Origin: Candidatus Eiseniibacteriota bacterium
Lineage (GTDB): Bacteria > Eisenbacteria > RBG-16-71-46
Direction of reading: 5' to 3'
Length of the DNA stretch: 9,974 bases
Assembly (NCBI GenBank): GCA_023249815.1
Contig: JAHFBX010000077.1
Coordinates: forward strand, 1-9,974
The translations under genes were made by a program, and so were the position numbers. This document shows positions 6,265 to 9,974 of this stretch, one piece after another (position 1 is the first letter of the stretch; every line of letters begins with the position of its first letter). The notes under the pieces are model-generated. The model did not search any database. It saw only the letters and a program-made list of their open reading frames with translations, and had not been told where the DNA came from.

Positions 6265-6717
6265 TTAGCGTCGCGCCTCGACGCCGCGGCCGAACGTCTT
6301 CTGCAGCTCTTCGTCCGCGCGCGGCGCGGCGGCGAGCAGCGCCGCGAGCTCCGCCGGCGGCCGCACGGGCCGCGCCTCGCGATCCACGGCGCAGTGCTCG
6401 GTGTAGCCGAGCGCGCACCGCGCGCCATCCTCGCCGAGCACGCGGTAGCCGAAGCGGAGCGACGCGCGTCCCACGTCGAGCACACCGGTCTCGAGCGTGA
6501 CGCGCTCGTCGTAGCGCGCGCCCCGGAAGTAGCGGCAGCGCGCATCGAGCACCGGCAGCAGCACGCCGTCTCGTACCTCCACGTCCCGGTAGCTCCGGCC
6601 CATGGATCGCATGAGCTCGGCGCGGCCGATCTCGAACCAGCGCAGGTAATGGCCGTAGTAGACCCAGCCCATCGCGTCCACGTCGGCGTAGCGCACCCGC
6701 AGTTCGAATCGGTGCAT
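6265..6717 (-). CDS. Acyl-CoA thioesterase, 4HBT/YbgC-like hot-dog fold
   Basis: This 150-residue cytosolic protein is a likely thioester hydrolase of acyl-CoA or acyl-ACP. The N-terminus VRYADVDAMGWVYYGHYLRW matches the YbgC/4-hydroxybenzoyl-CoA thioesterase motif, and Asp14 aligns with the catalytic Asp18 of E. coli YbgC. The mid-part (LETGVLDVGRASLRFGYRVL split around 83-102) and GYTEHCAVD fit the sheet of the hot-dog fold. The true substrate cannot be read from sequence. The ATG at 6717 shares one base with the stop of the acyltransferase gene (TGATG), so it should be translationally coupled. It is the last gene of the obg operon. A longer in-frame start at 6834 would run back through the upstream gene and adds unrelated residues. 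Confidence 0.9.
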   Translation of the reverse strand: MHRFELRVRYADVDAMGWVYYGHYLRWFEIGRAELMRSMGRSYRDVEVRDGVLLPVLDARCRYFRGARYDERVTLETGVLDVGRASLRFGYRVLGEDGARCALGYTEHCAVDREARPVRPPAELAALLAAAPRADEELQKTFGRGVEARR

Positions 6718-7670
6718 CAGTGCGCTTCTTCCTCGTCCGGCGCCAGGAGGGGTTCGCTCGGCGGCGGATCGTCGAACGCCGACTCCCCCCTCGCTCGCGG
6801 CGCGGTCTTCCAACGCTTGTGGAGCCAGAACCACGCCTCCGGCCGTTCACAGATGGCGTGCTCGAGGAGCGCGGTGTGTCTCCGGGTGAGCTCGTACACG
6901 GCCTGCGCGTCGCCGGCCTCGCCGACCGGCAGGATCGGCGGCAGGAAGCGTGCCTCGTAGCGGCCGGCCGGCCCGCGCAGGCAGGTGCCGAACACGAGCG
7001 GCGCGCCGCTGGCGAGCGACAGCCACGCCGGCCCCGTGGGCGTGCTCGCGGGCGTGCCGAAGAACGGCACGAACACGCCGTCGCGCCGCGCGTCCTGGTC
7101 GGCGAGCATCGCCACCGCGCCGCCGGCGCGCAAACGCTTGAGCGCCCCGCGCACACCGGCGCCGATCGGGAGCTGCTCGACGCCGACGCTCGAGCGCAGT
7201 TTCCAGAGCCAGTCGTCCGCGCCCGGGTTCGACAACGGCTTCACCATGACCGCCATCGGCATCATCTGGCCCACGACCGCACCGAGCAGCTCGAAATGCC
7301 CGAAGTGACCGGTCACGAACAGCACGCCCTTGCCGCGCGCGCGCGCGGCGTGGATGTGCTCCTCGCCGATCCACGGCGCGAACACCTGCTCGCGCGGCGC
7401 GCGTACGAGCTCCGGCATCCGCGCGTAGTCCGCCGCGACGCGGCCGAGCTCGCGGTAATGCGCAGCCAACACCGATCGTCGCCAGGTGTCGTCGTGGCCT
7501 GGAAACGCCCGCTCGAGGTTCTCCATCGCGACGGCGCGGCGGACGCCCACGAGGCGCAGCAGCGTGCCGAGTGCGGCACCGCCGGCGAGTGCCAGCGGTC
7601 GCGGCGTGAATCGGAGCGCTCCCGCGACGCCCCGGAGCAGCAGCGTCTGGGCGCGGTGATCGGCGCGCAT
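6717..7670 (-). CDS. LpxL/HtrB-family lysophospholipid (lipid A) acyltransferase
   Basis: This 317-residue inner-membrane-associated acyltransferase of the LpxL/HtrB family adds secondary acyl chains to lipid A precursors or similar lipids. The catalytic HX4D/E motif is seen in VTGHFGHFELLG (His122, Glu127). Further family blocks are ENLERAFPG (50-58), a DQDARRDGVFVPFFGTPAS region (191-209) and WFWLHKRWKT (280-289). The N-terminal 20-45 stretch is hydrophobic, as expected for the membrane-facing helix. The C-terminus ends in an acidic tail (PDEEEAH). The start at 7670 overlaps the dprA stop by one base (TGATG), with GGAG 8 nt upstream. The family assignment is firm. Whether it acts as LpxL, LpxM or on another lipid is open, so no gene symbol is given. 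Confidence 0.92.
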   Translation of the reverse strand: MRADHRAQTLLLRGVAGALRFTPRPLALAGGAALGTLLRLVGVRRAVAMENLERAFPGHDDTWRRSVLAAHYRELGRVAADYARMPELVRAPREQVFAPWIGEEHIHAARARGKGVLFVTGHFGHFELLGAVVGQMMPMAVMVKPLSNPGADDWLWKLRSSVGVEQLPIGAGVRGALKRLRAGGAVAMLADQDARRDGVFVPFFGTPASTPTGPAWLSLASGAPLVFGTCLRGPAGRYEARFLPPILPVGEAGDAQAVYELTRRHTALLEHAICERPEAWFWLHKRWKTAPRARGESAFDDPPPSEPLLAPDEEEAH

Positions 7671-8596
7671 CAGCGACGCTCCGACCAGCGTCCGCCCGGA
7701 TGGGCGGTGGCGAGCCCGCTCCATTCCATGCGCAGCAACCGCGCGAGCGTCTCGCCCGGTTCCGTGCCGCATGCGACCGACAGTTCCTCGACGCCCCGAG
7801 GCGATGCACCGAGCTGGGCGTGGAGGCGCGAGTCCGGGTCGTCGAGGTCCGCGATCGTCCCGAGTGCGGCCCACACGTCGCCGGCGTCCGCGCACGGCCT
7901 GGCGCCGGCGCGAAGCAGCGCGAGCGTGCCGCGCGAGCCCGGGCGATCCACGTCCCCGGGCACCGCGAGCACGGTGCGCCCGAGCGAGCGCGCCACCGAG
8001 GCCGTCGCGAGCGCGCCACTCTCTGCGGAGGCTTCCACCACCACGGTGACGCCGGCCATCGCGGCGATCAGGCGATTGCGCTTCACGAACGCGCCGCGAC
8101 CGAACGGTCCGCCGATGTCGACCTCGCTCACCACCGCTCCGGATTCCGCGATGCGCTCGGCGAGTGCCGCGTGCGACGCCGGCGTGACGCGGTCGAGCGC
8201 CGAGGGGATCACGGCCACGGTGTGGCCGGGCGCCGAGAGCGCTCCGAGATGGGCGGCGGCGTCAATGCCGCGCGCGAGCCCGCTCACGATCGTGACACCG
8301 CCACTCGCCAGGTCGCGTGCCAGGCGTTCGGCCATGTCGCGGCCGTACGGCGTGGCCGCGCGCGCGCCGACGATGGCGACCGCGCGCTCCGGCGCGGGCA
8401 GTGCGGCGCCTCGTACGTGGAGTCGGCGCGGGCGATCCGCGAGTGCGTGCAGGCCCGCGGGATAGCCTGCGTCCTCCGGCGCCAGCGTGCGCGGCATGGC
8501 GGCAGCCGCCTCGAGCGTTCCGCTCAGCGCGACGATGGCCCGCCTCCGTCCGTGGGCGTTGGGGTCTGGCTGCGTGGGGGGTTCGTGGTCTGCCAA
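7670..8596 (-). CDS. dprA: DNA-processing protein DprA
   Basis: DprA binds single-stranded DNA and loads RecA in natural transformation and recombination. The Rossmann-like core is plain: AIVGARAATPYGRDMAERLA (74-93), IVSGLARGIDAAAH (103-116), RNRLIAAMA (173-181), SGALATASVA (193-202) and VLAVPGDVDRPGSRGT (209-224). A winged-helix DprA C-terminal domain spans 255-305. The usual GxGxDxxYP stretch reads IPSALDRVTPASH here, so the YP is changed. With a TTG start at 8596 it has 308 residues, short because an N-terminal SAM-like domain is absent. That TTG has a strong GGAGGAGGGAG site but makes the gene overlap the HEAT gene by 73 nt. The ATG at 8497 (275 residues) avoids the overlap but has a weak site. 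It is coupled to the acyltransferase gene downstream. Confidence 0.93.
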   Translation of the reverse strand: MADHEPPTQPDPNAHGRRRAIVALSGTLEAAAAMPRTLAPEDAGYPAGLHALADRPRRLHVRGAALPAPERAVAIVGARAATPYGRDMAERLARDLASGGVTIVSGLARGIDAAAHLGALSAPGHTVAVIPSALDRVTPASHAALAERIAESGAVVSEVDIGGPFGRGAFVKRNRLIAAMAGVTVVVEASAESGALATASVARSLGRTVLAVPGDVDRPGSRGTLALLRAGARPCADAGDVWAALGTIADLDDPDSRLHAQLGASPRGVEELSVACGTEPGETLARLLRMEWSGLATAHPGGRWSERR

Positions 8597-9159
8597 TGGG
8601 CTCCCTCCTCCGGGGCTGGCATCCCGGGGGCGTCATCACGAAGCGTGTCGGGGTCGGCCGCTGTCGTGACCCGTTCGAGTCCCATCAATTGCTCGACCCG
8701 GGTCGCCACCGCGCGATCCACATGCCGCAATCGTGCCAACCGGGTGAGCCGGCGCTCGGCGGGCAGGCGGTGGATCTCCCACGCGATCCGCGTGCTGGCT
8801 CCGGAGCGCGCGAGCGCGGCGAGCGCCACGAACGCCTCGCGCGCCACGTTCTCGACCGGATCCTCGGCGCGACCCAGCAGCGGCGCCACGGCCGGCGCAT
8901 GGCGAAGCCCGCCGAGCAATCTCGCCGCGCTCGAACGGGAATACCACAGTCCCTGGTCCAGGAGCGGCAGCACGAGCTCCGCGGCGCGGCCGCCCAGGCG
9001 GAGCAGTGCGCCTTCCGCCAGGTCCCTCAGATAGCCCGACTCGTCGCTCAGGCACTGGACGAGCAATGCGAGCGCCTCGGGATCGCGGCGCTGCTCGAGC
9101 TGGCGAACGTAGTCCTTCTTGCCGGCGAAGTCGCGGCCGCTCGGGGCGTCATTCGCCAT
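8524..9159 (-). CDS. HEAT-repeat protein of unknown function
   Basis: This 211-residue, probably cytosolic protein has about three HEAT/armadillo-type helix pairs: roughly 27-60 (DPEALALLVQCLSDESGYLRDLAEGALLRLG pattern, broken at residue 45), 61-92 (LVLPLLDQGLWYSRSSAARLL) and 93-125 (VAPLLGRAEDPVENVAREAF). A helical stretch follows to about 160, then a Pro/Thr/Gly-rich, probably disordered tail. Such repeats usually form a protein-binding scaffold; I cannot name a partner. Its ATG at 9159 overlaps the obg stop by 11 nt, and its 3' end may overlap dprA by 73 nt, so it is tightly embedded in the operon. No enzyme motif is visible. Position suggests a role linked to Obg or to the envelope/DNA genes downstream, but that is a guess. 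Confidence 0.8.
   Translation of the reverse strand: MANDAPSGRDFAGKKDYVRQLEQRRDPEALALLVQCLSDESGYLRDLAEGALLRLGGRAAELVLPLLDQGLWYSRSSAARLLGGLRHAPAVAPLLGRAEDPVENVAREAFVALAALARSGASTRIAWEIHRLPAERRLTRLARLRHVDRAVATRVEQLMGLERVTTAADPDTLRDDAPGMPAPEEGAHWQTTNPPRSQTPTPTDGGGPSSR
8601..8611 (-). promoter_or_regulatory. Strong Shine-Dalgarno site before the dprA TTG start
   Basis: The purine run GGAGGAGGGAG on the minus strand lies inside the 3' part of the HEAT gene, 4 nt before TTG at 8596 (10 nt from its first GGAGG). It is the main reason to prefer the TTG over the ATG at 8497. It also encodes HEAT-protein residues (PEEG), so it could be coincidental. Confidence 0.5.
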
Positions 9160-9973
9160 CGTGCCCGCCCGCTTCCGAAGTCTCCTGGCTCGCGACCGTG
9201 GGCAGCATCACCCACAGCGCTTCCAGCAGGTCGCGCACGCCCTCGCCACTGTGCGCGCTGATCAATCGTGCCTCAGGTAGGCCGAGCCTCGCGCCGGCGC
9301 CGCTCCGTTGCTCGAGGGGCAGGAGATCGGCCTTGCTCAGCACGACGAGGCGCGGCTTCTCCGCAAGTGTCGCGCTGTAGTCCGCGATCTCGCGTTCGAG
9401 GAGCGTGAGTTCGCCCCGCGGATCGTCGCCCGAGACGTCGAGCAGGAACACCAGCACGCGCGTGCGTTCGACATGGCGAAGGAACTGGAGTCCCAGCCCC
9501 TTGCCCTGGCTCGCGCCTTCGATCAGTCCCGGCAGGTCGGCCACGACGAACGTGCGCTCGGCGTCCATCGCGACGATGCCCAGGTTGGGTTCGAGCGTGG
9601 TGAACGGATAGTCCGCCACCTTGGGTCGGGCGCGGCTGATGCGTGAGAGCAGCGTGGACTTCCCGGCATTGGGAAGCCCCACCAGGCCGATGTCGGCGAT
9701 CAGCTTCAACTCGAGTTCCACCGTGCGCTCGGTGCCCTCCTCGCCCGGGTCGGCGCGGCGCGGCGCCTGGTGCGTCGCGGTCGCGAAGCGCGCATTGCCC
9801 CGTCCGCCCCGCCCGCCGCGCGCGGCGCGGAAGCGCTCGCCGGGGGAGACCATGTCGGCGATGATCTCGCCGCTCTCCGCGACCTTCACCACCGTGCCGG
9901 GAGGGATGCGCACGACCAGGTCGTGACCGTTCCGGCCGGTGCGATTGTTGCCAGAACCGGCGCGGCCGCCCCC
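9149..9973 (-). CDS. obg: GTPase Obg/CgtA, lacking its N-terminal part (cut by window edge)
   Basis: Obg is an essential GTPase in 50S ribosome assembly and stress control. The 274 residues present begin inside the glycine-rich Obg fold (GSGNNRTGRNGHDLVVRIPP, then GRGGRGNARFATATHQAPR). The GTPase domain follows with G1 GLPNAGKST (99-107), G2 YPFTTLEPN (122-130), G3 DLPGLIEGAS (146-155), G4 SKAD (213-216) and G5 ISAHSGEG (238-245). The G4 motif normally reads NKxD; here Asn is Ser. The protein ends soon after the G domain, so it lacks the C-terminal OCT domain found in some Gram-positive Obg. The reading frame is open to the right edge; GTG at 9913 is an internal Val codon. It is the first gene in view of the operon, which may start further right with ribosomal proteins, as is common. 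Confidence 0.96.
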   Translation of the reverse strand, partial: GGGRAGSGNNRTGRNGHDLVVRIPPGTVVKVAESGEIIADMVSPGERFRAARGGRGGRGNARFATATHQAPRRADPGEEGTERTVELELKLIADIGLVGLPNAGKSTLLSRISRARPKVADYPFTTLEPNLGIVAMDAERTFVVADLPGLIEGASQGKGLGLQFLRHVERTRVLVFLLDVSGDDPRGELTLLEREIADYSATLAEKPRLVVLSKADLLPLEQRSGAGARLGLPEARLISAHSGEGVRDLLEALWVMLPTVASQETSEAGGHDGE

Positions 9974-9974
9974 C

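Noticed and set aside
6720..8465. A 581-codon open frame on the plus strand opposite the acyltransferase and dprA genes
   Set aside because: It is antisense to two genes with complete family motifs; its translation is rich in Arg, His and Ala with no domain. Long spurious frames are expected at this GC content.
1..9974. CRISPR array, IS element, toxin-antitoxin pair or phage genes
   Set aside because: No regularly spaced repeats, transposase motifs, terminal inverted repeats or phage structural proteins were seen on either strand.

Overview
This is a GC-rich window, gene-dense and mostly transcribed on the minus strand. It looks like chromosome from an uncultured Gram-negative bacterium. An LpxL/HtrB-type acyltransferase implies lipid A. 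The GlmM belongs to the TASHNPxxWNALK / GEGNGG subfamily seen, for example, in Bacteroidetes. The lone HNH protein belongs to a family I associate with Candidatus Eisenbacteria, Myxococcota and similar soil or sediment lineages. An Eisenbacteria-like host is my best guess, but it is inference only.

Layout from low to high coordinate. (1) Positions 2-1865, minus: glmM followed 4 nt later by glmS (cut by the window edge), two enzymes of UDP-GlcNAc synthesis. (2) Positions 1866-2273: a 408-bp gene-free stretch, visibly poorer in GC (about 55% over 2101-2220), leading into a plus-strand HNH-nuclease-like gene (2274-3509). (3) Positions 3528-3556: a perfect 12-bp hairpin between that gene and two minus-strand tRNA genes, Thr(CGT) and Phe(GAA), both with encoded CCA. 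(4) Positions 3943-5805, minus: a soluble tandem-GAF protein with a histidine-kinase fold that has lost the phosphoacceptor histidine and key ATP-site residues. It is divergent from (5) a plus-strand DUF3467 gene (5917-6255). (6) Positions 6265-9973, minus: a tightly packed operon obg (cut by the window edge), a HEAT-repeat gene, dprA, an LpxL-family acyltransferase and a YbgC-like thioesterase, with overlapping stop/start codons.

How the genes relate: glmM/glmS feed peptidoglycan and LPS precursors. The obg operon joins ribosome assembly, DNA uptake/recombination and envelope lipid functions by translational coupling rather than by one pathway. Most of the window is ordinary housekeeping. 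The observations most worth a second look are the degenerate kinase beside the DUF3467 gene, the lone HNH gene with its lower-GC upstream region, and the conserved-looking HEAT protein between obg and dprA. I saw no CRISPR array, IS element, prophage or toxin-antitoxin pair.
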